A model generated the notes under the pieces. The model had not been told where the DNA came from and ran no database searches. It saw nothing but the letters and a program-made list of their open reading frames with translations. Shown piece by piece: positions 43,101 to 53,194 of a DNA stretch of 64,000 nucleotides (its first letter is position 1; the number at the start of each line of letters is the position of its first letter). Both the position numbers and the translations under genes were made by a program. Source of the stretch: Otis tarda (taxonomy: Eukaryota > Chordata > Aves > Otidiformes > Otididae); the NCBI GenBank assembly GCA_026413225.1, contig CM048553.1, positions 135,624,190 to 135,688,189 of the forward strand, given 5' to 3'.

Positions 43101-46100
43101 ACAACCAAGAAGTATTTATTATGAACAGCTCAGGCAGCATCAGAGCAACTGCTGGTCTGCATGTGTAAGTGAATCAGGGTCCTCTTACCCAAGCTGCCGA
43201 CACAACGAACTGTACTTTGTTACCTGTCTGTCTGTGAGAGAAGCAGCATAAAAAAAACCAGAGCAAAGCCAGAGCCTGAAGTATTTCCAGTTAAACTCTG
43301 TAGAGCTACTATTCTGCACAGAAGCAGCATACTGGTTGTGGGGTGTGTACAGCATTTTTAAGGCTACATCAGAGAAGGATGAGCTGATTACATCGGCTGT
43401 AATCAACCTGATCAGTCACCTCTTTCCATGGTCCTGCACACATTTAATCAGTTCCTGTTTCCTGTATATAGGAAATTTAGCTGCAAGTGTCTGAACTCTG
43501 ATCTAGTTAGGGAGAATTAGAAGACTTGCTCATTCTCAACTGAAAAGTTAAATTATGCTGAAGTCTGCTGAAATGGCACAATGATATTTGTTCCAGTTTC
43601 TACTGGCAGAAATCAAAGAACAAGATTTCAGTTAAGTTATCTTGCTTGGCTCACCTTGTGCGCTGCAAAATTTGATTCATTTTTTTCAAGTGCCTTTTTT
43701 GCATACTCAAGGGCTTCATACGCCAGTTGTCTTTTCTCCTCTGCAGACGTACTACTAAGCTGAGCTAGATCTCGTGATGCCCGCGCCAGCCGCCACAACA
43801 ACTCTGCATCATCACTAGTTATGAACAGAAACACTAACGTTTTAAAGTAATAATGGAAACAAAGCAAGCAAAGGTCTTAAACCAGTCTTTCAATATTTAT
43901 CTCAAGTGGGCAATAAGCCAACAGCATACCATGTCATTCGATACAATCCCAAGGTAACAAACAACAAATGAAAGCCCTCCATTATAGACTGTCTGAGGAT
44001 ACCTTCATTCTGCCATTCTGGTCTGTGAAGCAAACATATCTGTAGCAAAGGACTTTGTTTTCTCAGAAAATATGCAGACTTAAAAAACCCAACAGTACCA
44101 CACCAGAAGGAGAACAAGGACTACTTTGTTCTTAGCTAGACAGTTTTTTTTTTTTTGCAGCATTCCACTGATATGATATTGTTTACTAGGAATGTTTAGA
44201 ATATTAAGCATCTTTTTCCCTATAATTGTACCTAAATAATGAAATTCTTCCTAGGACAACAGTGAAAAAACATAGATTAGCCAGACCACGATGACATAAA
44301 GCTATACATTTATGTATTTATTTATATGACTATATCAAATGGGGTGTGTTATAGCCAAAGATAAGGGATTTAAAGTTTTATTATTTTGTTAACATACTGT
44401 TTGGAAACACGGCTTGCACTTTACTATACTTTTACCTAACTACCGTTTTATTTTGGCTTACTATTTTAAGTGACTTCAATATTTAATTTAAGTTTAGAAA
44501 GTCTCTCAGAGGTTTTGGCTATCTAGGTATAAAATTCCCCCTCCTGTCCCCACCCCCTGCCCCAACAAGAATATTGAAGTTAAAACTACCAGAAACTAAA
44601 AATACTAAAATAACACAAGTTATTGCTCAACTCACAATATCAATAAAAGTCAGTTTTCTTATCTGGTGTAAAACTGAGTCACTGCTCACAGCACAGCAGT
44701 TCTGCTTAATTAACACAGTAACACAGAACCAGCAGATTCATTTTTCAGCCAAGTCACAAAAATGTTCAGTACTGCTACTGGAATCATTACTCCTCACAGA
44801 AGAATTAGTATTATTACACACCTAGCAGCAAGCTTACACCTTGCTTACGGCATGGTGCCCCTTACAGGCTAGAACTTTCATTTAAGTTCTCTCCCTTGGC
44901 AAGAATGAGGATAAAAACCAACACTCCCCCCCCCCCACCCCAAAGGAACTAAAACAGCTGTGCTTTTCCCTTAAACAGCTTGTCCCAGTTCACTTATCAA
45001 TAACATTTTCTGCAGCTAAGACATGACTACATGAGTAAAGACCTTTTTTTTGTTAAGACTCAAATACTAACATGAGACAAATGAGAACAGAAAAAACTGT
45101 TTCATTGGTTAGCAATGAAAAAGAAATGAAACAGTGACTCTCAGAAATTTTCAACAGCTGAATTCTAGGCACTTTGATCATTTAGTAACGTGTAGATACA
45201 TTATAAGCTTTTGCATTCCATTTTAACAGATTCTTAAGAGTAACAAAACAAAGAAGCAAAAACCCTTCCTCTGCAGGACTGAAAAACTTGACTGTTAACG
45301 CTCACCTTCTACAGCTACCAGTCCTTTCTTTGTTCATTTTTCTATCAGGAGGAAAAAGATCAAGAGTCCTTCTGTCCTACTTACATGAGGATGAAAGCAA
45401 AGTTCTCCAGCATACCACAATGAGAACATTAGCTGCAAAACTGCTACAGCACAGCACAGAAAAGAAGTCACAGTAATGTCTCAATGCAATCAAGTACCTA
45501 TTTTTATGCTGAACCAGCAACCGATGCAGCTTTTCAGTTTCTCCACTCCCGTACAGGTAGTCTGCTTGCTCTATAACTTCTTCCACTTAAGGAGGAATTA
45601 AAATTGTGGAAACAGAAGAAGAAATTACAAGTAATCAGGACATTATCGCATAAACAAAACATTTTAGAGCAAGACACCCTAGCTGAAACACAAAGAACAA
45701 ATGATGCAGTTCCTTTTTAGGCCATAATTCCAAACATATGCACAGCAGGATTGGATAAGCTACACTTACAATGAACTAGGAAGAGGAAACAGTGCTGAAT
45801 ATATGCCTCTCATGGAACTACAAAAACAGCTTTCAGCAACAGAGCTTTGGATGCTTAATGGATTTAACACTCAAAAGTGTCTTTCTCAATGAATCAGACT
45901 AGTAGAAACAATTTGTTTTCTTCTTTCTGAAAATAGCAGAAAAGAAAAAAAAAGTATGAAAAACATGAGGGCAAGTGTGGTAAAAATCTGAGAGTAACAA
46001 GACCCCTTCCTTAGTATATGTAGAGAATTTAAATCTAATAATGAAATGAAAAAATATATATATTTAAATATTCTTCACTCTAAATATGGTTCCATAAATT

Positions 46101-49025
46101 TTTCCAGAATATGACTGCAGATTGAGTGGGTCCTATTATCTTATTCAACAAGCCAAAATTAAACATTGCTCAAAGGTTTTCTGACTTAAGTCTTTAAGAT
46201 TTTCACAAACAAGACTCCAAAAAAATACAGTTAATCTACTGAAACTTCTATGTGTTCAAGATACTAAAAGCAAAAATAATTTGAGAAATCAGAATTGTCT
46301 TTCTAGAGTATCAATTTATGAACTAAGTACCCGTTGTTCTTATGATACTTCAATTCTTTTTCTAGAGAATGCTCTAAAACACAACAGAAATGGGGGTGTA
46401 CAATTTTCACAACTGGCTCATTATAATAATACATAAATAATTATAACATGTGTATAGTACATAAAACAGCATTCTGGAAACAGAAGTATCAAACACCACA
46501 CAATACAGCATTCTAGCACGATAACAGATGGAATTAGGAGGAAAAATACCCCAAAGGAAAGCAGGTAGATAACTCTATTGAAGTATATAACTCTACAGGA
46601 AAAGAATAAACTCTGAGTTTACTCTTCTGCCAACATTAAAACATTAAAAAATTACCTCTTAAAGTCTCATCTAATTTCTTAACAGAACTTTCAGCTACGC
46701 TTATTGTCTCTTTGGTATTACTCCTGGGTGCGTGATCAAACTTCTAAGTCAAAACATAAGCTCTAACCCCCACTCCCACTTTGTAAAAATTAATTGTGTT
46801 TATAAGCTTCCTTTTTTCAAGTTATCTACTGAATACGGTAGTGATGTTTCACAGCAGCACAGTTTTACTTATAGCAGAAAATATTAAATGCTACCAAACA
46901 GGAAAGCCTCTTCAGCTTAAAAAGATTCTAGAGTATAAATCACTGAAAATTAGGAGAGCATTCTGGATAATTTTTAACCTTGCCATCTCTAAATGCCTTC
47001 TATCAGCAATGTCAAAGATAAGATAATGGTCTACATGGACTTTGGATTTTAGTGTCCAACATTAGCTTCACGGTACATCTTCACTATTGTCTTCAGTGAA
47101 CTGTTGTTTGCTTGTTGAGACTCTTTGCACACCACTAACACAGGTAATGACTACATGCTCAGAACTCAAACTCCTGAATACATTTCCCACTGGCTGTTTT
47201 ACGTAAATTATTAGACTTTTACTTCTATACGAGTATTTTTCAAGTACTTCTTTTTTACTCTTTATTTTCACCATATCTAATACTTGTCTTGCATAGAAAG
47301 CACCCTAACACTGCTTTTCTTGGCAATGTAAATACCAGATTCAAGCGAGCACTAAAAAGGACAGAGGCAACTAAGTAGTGTTATTTATGTTCCTCATGGG
47401 AAATTTTCTTGTGTACTGAGTAGCTATCTTAAATCTATTCACTGAACCTCCCTCCTTCGGTCACAGCAAATGAGACAGTTCCTTATCCGTTCAAAAGTCT
47501 ATTCCTGCATTTTTATTTCTGTAAGCATAAACATCTAAGATGTTCTTCTCTTTGAGACAAGCAGGTTATCTGAACTGACTGCTATCTAATCTACACAGTA
47601 AGCACAGATTTCAGTTAGGCTCATTCTCCATTCTGTTAGACTTACTCTCAAACCCCCTGAATTTACCATGTGATAGACAACTTCCAAGTCTGCAACAATA
47701 TCGCCCTTTAAGACGTTATTTTCTTCCAGCAGTGAGACTATCTTCATTCAGATCTTGCAAAGGACATTTTATCACTTGTTCTATTTGTTTCTGGTAGGTA
47801 AAGCAAGGTTTTTCTTCCCCTTTTCCAGTGTGACAAAAGTACAAGACATTTCTCAGTTTTGTCTGAAATGCAATCTCAGTGCTGCTCGACTAGATTAAAT
47901 GGGAGTTGCACTCTGTTCATACTGAAAATCTGAACTACGATTTCTAGAAATTTATTAAGGCTTGGTCTGCATTCCTAACTGAACCATATCTTTTTCAGTA
48001 AGTTTTTTAAAGTTTAGGCAACACATTAGGTATCATACACCCTATGCATGTGTTATATCCTAGACTGGATGAGCTACTAGATTTGCTTTCAGTAACGCTT
48101 GAAAGAATCACTTGTTAAACTGCTACGAGGCTACTCTGAACGAATTCAAAAGCATCCTAGCATGGAAACACACTCCATACACTCTTAATGGAGAAAATCA
48201 AAAGCATTGCACCATTTTCCTATGTAATTCTGGCACAAAAAAAAAAAATTAAGTTTCGCATTAGAATAACCTACATACTTCAAAATTTGAAAATACTACC
48301 TTTGAAGCTTGCATGAACCTCAGCAAAGCCAGAAATCAGCTTGTGAGCTTCATAAACCAAAAAGGACCCTGCTGAGAGCGCAAACCCCCTTTGAAGGCTT
48401 TTTCTAAGCACCTGCATAGGATCATAAGATATGTATTAATAAACATTGTCACTCTGAGTTAAAAAAAAAGTTTTTCTCCTCTCTAGCACCACTTATATTG
48501 CAGATTTTGAACACAGAGAAGACTTAAAAATAATAATAAAAAACCTTTCACATGAAAAAGCCACATCATCAAGAGGGGATTTTGAGCTTTTTCAGGGGGC
48601 TCATAATTACCCTTTAAAATATACACAGAGCACTAGACAAAATAAACCATAAACACGGAGCAAACACAAGGCAAGAAGCAAAAAAGCCCCCAAGCTTGGG
48701 GTTTTCAAACGAGCGCAGCGATCCCAGCTTTTGCTGGGACCAGCCCCTCGCTGCCGGAGTCTCCACCGCTGCTTCCCCCACCCGTCGGCTGAGAAGCCCC
48801 GGGGAGAACGGACGGGGCCAGCGGCGGCCACACGCCCCTGCGAAGACCCTGGAAGCGGTCGCGCCCACCGCCCCCGCAGAGCCGGGCTACCTCGCTCCCG
48901 CGGAGGGCACCGGGCCCGCCCCGGCCCCACGGGCCGCATGCCGTGCCTCCCGCCTCCCGCCGGAGCAGCCTCCCCAGGCAGGCGGGGCCGCGGCGGAAGG
49001 GCTGCGCCAGCACCAGCGCCGCCAT
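34154..49025 (-). CDS. RMDN1: RMDN1, regulator of microtubule dynamics 1 (complete, 10 exons)
   Basis: Minus-strand exons in coding order: 49025-48891, 48411-48300, 45587-45500, 43814-43655, 42995-42906, 42260-42205, 40185-40098, 38505-38475, 36377-36244, 34192-34154. They total 933 bp, or 310 residues plus TAA, close to human (about 314). All junctions are GT-AG and in phase. The ATG has G at -3 and +4, and the first 45 residues are Arg-rich and almost free of acidic residues, like a mitochondrial presequence or basic anchor. The second exon holds a short hydrophobic patch, and the rest is helical with TPR-like repeats ([44 protein letters not shown]). Known: the RMDN family is linked to microtubule and spindle function and its paralogue RMDN3 to mitochondria-ER contacts; RMDN1's own biochemistry is poorly defined. 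It lies head-to-head with CPNE3 and tail-to-tail with WWP1. Confidence 0.95.
34193..36243 (-). other. RMDN1 intron 9
   Basis: AT-rich; no exon or repeat recognised. Confidence 0.65.
36244..36377 (-). CDS. RMDN1: RMDN1 exon 9
   Basis: [20 protein letters not shown], then [20 protein letters not shown] and EDKQ. Acceptor GTACAG, donor GTAGGA, ends in phase 0. Confidence 0.97.
37331..37645 (-). mobile_element. CR1 LINE fragment (antisense) with an internal deletion
   Basis: Low end AGAATCATTTAGGTTGGAAA is the reverse-complemented 3' end; the high end encodes [16 protein letters not shown] and [17 protein letters not shown]. Between them about 200 bp of the usual CR1 body (the HWNRLPRE block) is absent, and the two halves are joined in one frame (37588-37337). 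Confidence 0.85.
37930..38045 (-). other. Candidate alternative terminal exon of RMDN1 (unproven)
   Basis: On the minus strand a strong acceptor (T-rich tract, ATTACTTTCAG) precedes a frame open to TGA at 37932-37930, beginning [16 protein letters not shown]. It is in phase with RMDN1 exon 8 (phase 1). Inferred product is about 291 residues with a basic tail in place of exons 9-10. No homology is recognised. Confidence 0.2.
38475..38505 (-). CDS. RMDN1: RMDN1 exon 8, 31-bp small exon
   Basis: Encodes only [10 protein letters not shown] plus one base, aligning with human ALGYFHRAEQ. Acceptor TTTTGCAG, donor GTAATA. It is short enough that gene finders may miss it; without it the frame between exons 7 and 9 would break. 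Confidence 0.9.
38506..40097 (-). other. RMDN1 intron 7
   Basis: Contains the ancient LINE fragment near 38640-39010; otherwise nothing recognised. Confidence 0.65.
38640..39010 (-). mobile_element. Ancient, decayed CR1/L3-like LINE fragment (antisense)
   Basis: The reverse complement keeps traces of a LINE RT: a stretch resembling GSILSPxLFNIxINDLxNEI near 38890-38940 and FQNDLDKL near 38790, with many stops. Much older than the other CR1 copies. The limits are approximate. Confidence 0.5.
40098..40185 (-). CDS. RMDN1: RMDN1 exon 7
   Basis: Completes Trp, then [20 protein letters not shown] and TPPTSTFQE, matching human [16 protein letters not shown]. Acceptor CTCCAG, donor GTACAA, phase 0. 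Confidence 0.96.
40186..42204 (-). other. RMDN1 intron 6
   Basis: AT-rich, nothing recognised. Confidence 0.65.
42205..42260 (-). CDS. RMDN1: RMDN1 exon 6
   Basis: [18 protein letters not shown] followed by a split Trp codon. Acceptor CACTAG, donor GTAAGG. Confidence 0.95.
42261..42905 (-). other. RMDN1 intron 5
   Basis: Nothing recognised. Confidence 0.65.
42906..42995 (-). CDS. RMDN1: RMDN1 exon 5
   Basis: [20 protein letters not shown] then [10 protein letters not shown], exactly 30 codons, phase 0 at both ends. Acceptor TTACAG, donor GTAATG. Confidence 0.96.
42996..43654 (-). other. RMDN1 intron 4
   Basis: Nothing recognised. Confidence 0.65.
43655..43814 (-). CDS. RMDN1: RMDN1 exon 4, TPR-like repeat
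   Basis: [20 protein letters not shown], then [20 protein letters not shown] and [14 protein letters not shown]. Acceptor AACTAG, donor GTGAGC, ends in phase 0. Confidence 0.97.
43815..45499 (-). other. RMDN1 intron 3
   Basis: Short T and C tracts (44146-44156, near 44925); no exon or transposon recognised. Confidence 0.65.
45500..45587 (-). CDS. RMDN1: RMDN1 exon 3
   Basis: [20 protein letters not shown] then HRLLVQHKN. This highly conserved block matches human EQADYLYESGETEKL. Acceptor CTTAAG, donor GTACTT. Confidence 0.95.
45588..48299 (-). other. RMDN1 intron 2, 2.7 kb
   Basis: AT-rich, nothing recognised. Confidence 0.65.
48300..48411 (-). CDS. RMDN1: RMDN1 exon 2
   Basis: Reads [20 protein letters not shown] then [17 protein letters not shown], aligning with the human KRGLLLSALSYLGFE region, the hydrophobic segment near the N-terminus. 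Acceptor ATGCAG, donor GTAGTA, ends in phase 1. Confidence 0.9.
48412..48890 (-). other. RMDN1 intron 1
   Basis: The half next to exon 1 is part of the CpG island; the distal half is AT-rich. No separate gene seen despite long GC-rich open frames. Confidence 0.7.
48891..49025 (-). CDS. RMDN1: RMDN1 exon 1, start codon and basic N-terminus
   Basis: ATG at 49025-49023, then [20 protein letters not shown] and a Gly/Arg-rich stretch ending RGSE (45 codons), matching the length and RGFE end of human exon 1. Donor GTAGCC at 48890, phase 0. The frame stays open upstream with further ATGs, but the family length favours this start. Confidence 0.85.
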
Positions 49026-49040
49026 GACAGCAGCCAGCGC

Positions 49041-49078
49041 CGCCGACACCGAGCGCGGCCGCCGACACCGAGCGCGGC
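49041..49078. repeat. 19-bp perfect tandem repeat in the RMDN1 5'UTR region
   Basis: CGCCGACACCGAGCGCGGC occurs twice without change (49041-49059, 49060-49078), 16 bp upstream of the RMDN1 ATG. Confidence 0.95.
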
Positions 49079-49297
49079 CGCCAGCACCGCCCCCGCCGCC
49101 AGCGGGTGAACCGGTCCGTCCCCCAGCCCTGTCCGGGCGAGGCGGGAAACAACGGCAACAGTCGCTCGTTCCGCCTACCAGCCCGCCACCGCTCTGAGCG
49201 CCAGCCATTGCCCGGCCCCGCGGCCCACGCCACGCCCTGGCCCCGGCGGCTGGCCGGCCTAGGGCGGGGGACGGGCGGGTGAGGAAGCAGGGAGCTC

Positions 49298-49307
49298 TGC
49301 GCATGCC
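49298..49307 (+). promoter_or_regulatory. NRF1-like site
   Basis: TGCGCATGCC, one base off the palindromic NRF1 core GCGCATGCGC, between the two divergent genes. NRF1 often drives genes with mitochondrial roles, which would suit RMDN1. Confidence 0.4.
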
Positions 49308-49309
49308 CG

Positions 49310-49372
49310 GTTGGTGTGGGCGTGGGCTGCAGGGGCCCGCAGCTGTCCCACCGCCGTTACCGGCCCCGGCAG
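49310..49372 (+). other. CPNE3: Candidate CPNE3 noncoding first exon
   Basis: No coding sequence is recognised, but a consensus donor CAG|GTGAGG lies at 49371-49378, just downstream of the GC boxes and NRF1-like site. A second possible donor, GCGG|GTAAGG at 49649, would give a longer exon carrying an upstream ATG at 49587. The transcription start is a guess. Confidence 0.35.
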
Positions 49373-49405
49373 GTGAGGAGTTCGGCCGCGAGGGTTCGGG
49401 GCTGC

Positions 49406-49429
49406 GATCGCGGCTGTGATCGCGGCTGT
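49406..49429. repeat. 12-bp perfect tandem repeat near the CPNE3 exon 1 donor
   Basis: GATCGCGGCTGT twice in a row, about 34 bp after the candidate donor at 49373. Confidence 0.9.
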
Positions 49430-49690
49430 TCCGCGCCGCTGCTCGGGGCGGGACTGGGTGTTGTCCGCGGGGGAGGCAGAGCGCTCAAGGGCCCGTCGCC
49501 TTCCCGTGGCCCGGGGGCGAGTCCTCCGGCCGCGCAGGGCTGAGCGTCAGCCCGTTTGCTACGGGGTTTGCACCCGCTCCGGCCCATGGAGGGGGAGCTG
49601 CTGCCTTCCGCGCCTCGGTCCGTCCGGTCCGCCTCACCCCTCCCGCGGGTAAGGGCTACCGCCGCCTGCAACAGAGACAGGCAGGAGGCT

Positions 49691-49737
49691 GGGAGGCCGG
49701 GCCGGGCGGGGTTGGGCTGGGCTGGGCTGGGCCGGGG
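49691..49737 (+). repeat. G-run array, G-quadruplex motif
   Basis: Eight runs of three or more G; the last seven (49704-49737) are separated by only 1-2 bases, the core being (GGGCT)n. It fits the G3+N1-7 quadruplex rule several times over on the CPNE3 coding strand. Confidence 0.85.
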
Positions 49738-52700
49738 CAGCCGCTCCCCGCGGCTGGAGGCTGCAGTTGGTGCCGCGGGCGGCAGCTGTCCTGACTGTTG
49801 CCTCTTGTGAAACACCCGGTCAGGTGGCTGGCCCGCTTCCTGCTCCCGGGGACGGGCGGATCTCTGCGGGGAACTGGGCACAAACCTCCGCGGAGCTCGA
49901 GGAACCGGTGCCCTGGTTGGCCGTCCCTCGGGTGGTGAAGCTCTGTGAGGAGGAAGCTGTACGCCAAAACATTTTTAACTCCTGGTTGCCGGTTTCTGTG
50001 ACGGTGTAATGCTGGTCTGAAAAGCGCCCTCAGCATTCAGAAAGAAGACTGTCAGAAGTCGTCACTTTTCCTAAAAAAAAATATACACTGTTCTTTCTGA
50101 ACTGGTGCTAGAGTGAGTTGTTTTTTCTGTTTTCATTACAGTTGCATGATAATGTGTAAGACAAACCTTAGCTGACGTGCGTGTTGTCATAACTTGCTCT
50201 TCCACTAGGGAAAAGTTAAAATATGAAAGCTCATCACTTTTTCTTCTGTACTCAGATCTTCAAAGTGCATTAAGTATCCTCATCTCCAAAACTTATATTT
50301 GTTTTCTTGGGAGTTTTGTGTCCCTGAAAGTTCAAGTTAAAGATATTTCTTTTCAAAGATATTTCTGACATGGAAATTTTATTTAGTAAAAGTAAGTAGA
50401 GTCAAACTTAAGCCCAGGTTTTTTTTTTAATTGAAATTTTAAATTTTAACTTTATGTATGTATAATCATAGAAGTAAGATGTTTCAAAGGGCATGCAGAA
50501 CACCAACAAGCATTAGAAGAAAAAGAAATAAGCAAGAGAGATGTGTGAAGGAGCAAGGAGAGCCAGACAGAGGTCCATCTTGTTTTTCTGTTACAATGTT
50601 AAGGAGAATGCAGTGTTTTTCCACCAAGTGTGTTTGTGTTAAATATCTCAGGATTAATCTATATGAATCAGTTATATGTGACTGTTAGACTAATTTTAGT
50701 TCAGCTGTTGAAAGCAAAAGTCTGTTTCTGGTAGGCTGAATAACTAAGCCATTATTACATGTCATCTGCCAGAATTCCAAGGTAGCAGTGCTGTGTCACA
50801 TTGGTTTTAGAGTCTTGTGCTGTGCCCAAGGCATTAAAGTTTCTCTAGAACTTAAGGCTAGAGGGAAGCCATGGTAGCTCTTTTGTACAAATGACACCAA
50901 AGGTCCTTTGTTTAGGGGTAATAAAACTAAGTTTCAGCTCCACGCATAAGTTAATATTATTACCTGTAATGAAGTTTAATTTTTTTTTCCCCCCTTATTC
51001 TGATTTAGAATCAGGTGCTATCATTGGCATGGTTTCCTTTAGGCAATACCTTAGGGATAAAGTTAAGTAGTAAAATACATATTTTTCTCCCATATTAATT
51101 CTGTTTATTTTTCAGTGAAAGTCAGGGTGCTCTTCCAATATAAATAATACAAGATCGAATTAATATTTGTGGGTATTAGTTCCTGTTAAACCCAATGAAG
51201 TTACTTCTGTTCTTGGATCAATTAGGCTGACATTAATAACGGCCCCTTCTAGCATCACATTTGAAGTTGTGATGTGGCTTGTGGAAACAAGTAGATGGGA
51301 AGTAGAATTACGGTGCTGTTTACTGTTTTACGTTTATTTTCTTTGGTTTGTCTTTAATACTGCTTTAGATGAGATGCTATTGCTCAGGGATTTAAAAATG
51401 GCATTATTAAGCGTTTGAAGGATTTCTGAATGTAGGGGTTTTGGGGCTGGGTTGTGGGGTCCAAACTTCTTTTTAAGAAATAGGCTTAATTATTTGGGTC
51501 ACTTGCTTCATACTTTCCTCTATGGTTGAAAGAAGACTGTATCCTGTAGATCCTTCCCATCCTGTACCTGGATTGAGTGCACATGTGCTTTATCTGAGGC
51601 ACAGTTAGGAGCCAGCTGAATTAGTTCTAGTGGTGGCAACTTGCTTCTGGAGCTTCTCACGTCCAGGAGGGTTGTTAGCAAGTCCTCATGGTAGGTGATT
51701 AGTACATGTGCAATAACCTGATGGTTCCAGGAAGCAGCATGATTGCTGTGTGCCTGCGTCCAGAGCCACTGCCTGTGTGTACTCAGAGCATGTACAATGC
51801 CTGCCAGGCACAGCGAATGCAGAGTGCGAGTAGCTGCTATGATACAGAATTGAAGGACAGCTGACTGGAGAGCTCTTGGTTTGCCTGTAGATGGGTTTGA
51901 AATACTTCTAGACTATACTAAAATGTAATTTTGTGGTTGTCATTTTGAAGTTAGTGTTATTGTTTATACTGAGATACAAAATGATATGCCGGACTATTGT
52001 GGGATAGTGTTTTTATGGATTGTTCTTAGGCAACCTTTAGCAGCATAGGAAAGCATAGGTTTCTTGGAGTATAAGCCACACTGGGAGCTTGCAAGCCACT
52101 GATTTTTGGTCTACTGACTTTAAAACATTATCACCTTGTTGGAAAAAAGCATTAAATGAATAGGACAAAAAAGTAATCTGATCTTTGTTCTTAAAATGTT
52201 AAAGAGCTTTTTTTCCTGGTCTTCTAAAATATCTAATTTATGTTGTACTTTGTTCTCTAACAATGACTCTGAGTTTCCTGTAAATAATCTTTACAGTGCT
52301 GCTGTCATGGACACATAGAATTGTTGGACAAGTTATTTATTTTAAGAGGAGCTGTAGTTCCTCAAAGTATATGCATTTGAACCTGTTACTTTGATTGATA
52401 TATGGGAATAACAATTCTTGGTTTTAATTTCCTTGCATTTCGCATTTTAATGCTGCTATTGAAGCTTTAGCCTTCTACGAAAAAGCTCAGAGGCAGACCT
52501 CTGAGGTAAGTTACCATAAAGTCATTTTTAAGAACTGATATTTGTGACAGCAAAGTGTCACAACATGCCAGACTTGAAATGGACTGTAAGAAGGATTAGT
52601 CTAAAACACGTGATTGCTTGCATCTTGTTTCTGCAGTAAAATACAGCAAGTTTTAGTGAGATATAAGTTTTTCCTTTCTTCTGGATAGTGTTAATTGTGT

Positions 52701-53173
52701 GAAGTCAGTTAGTGGCTCTACACAGAGAATCTGCAATGAAGAATACACAAATTTAAGATACTATTCAAATTGTGTGGTTGATTGTTTCCCTTTAAGTGAT
52801 TGACATAAAAATATTTTGATGAAACATATGTGCAGGAAATGCATTTTCCCCTGGTTGAATGCTGTCTGCCTAAAACAACTGAATTTTGAACTCAGGATAT
52901 TTGTGCTTCTTAACGTTCTTGTTCAGGGCACAATATTGCCTTCTATAGTTCAGCTCACTTGGATCAAACATCACCTAAAATTCTTAAAATACTTTTGCTT
53001 GAGGAGAATGCTGGGAAGAACCCTCAGCATTAAAGATGTGCCTAAAGGGTGAACACACACATTCAGGAATAAAAAGGTCAACAGAAGGATGTTTAGAAAT
53101 GGCTATTTCTAAGTCATCTTGTGAACAGGCATCCTAGAAGTCAAATTAATAGTTTCTGGTCTGTACAGTGTTG

Positions 53174-53194
53174 TTTTTTTTTTTTTTTTTTTTT
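53174..53194. repeat. T21 tract in CPNE3 intron 1
   Basis: Twenty-one T. A second of 22 T is at 54697-54718. Either could be an old retroelement tail (antisense), but nothing next to them is recognisable. Confidence 0.8.

Larger units (their letters stand above)
48700..49930. promoter_or_regulatory. CpG island with the divergent RMDN1/CPNE3 promoter
   Basis: An abrupt GC- and CpG-rich block in otherwise AT-rich DNA. It spans RMDN1 exon 1 (minus) and the inferred CPNE3 exon 1 (plus). Between the RMDN1 ATG (49025) and a consensus plus-strand donor (49373) there are only 347 bp, holding an E2F-like GGCGGGAAA (49141-49149), GC boxes (about 49262-49279) and an NRF1-like TGCGCATGCC (49298-49307). 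No TATA box is evident. Head-to-head CpG-island promoters are common for housekeeping genes; shared control is my inference. Confidence 0.8.

Noticed and set aside
43581..43763. Plus-strand open frame overlapping RMDN1 exon 4
   Set aside because: Mirror of the conserved minus-strand exon.
48607..49304. Long minus-strand open frames of about 200 codons in the CpG island
   Set aside because: GC-rich DNA has few stop codons. Only the 45-codon part ending at 48891 is supported as RMDN1 exon 1; the extensions run through the donor into the intron or through the leader.
49357..49881. 174-codon minus-strand open frame near CPNE3 exon 1
   Set aside because: Low-complexity Pro/Arg/Ala translation of CpG-island DNA with no family similarity.
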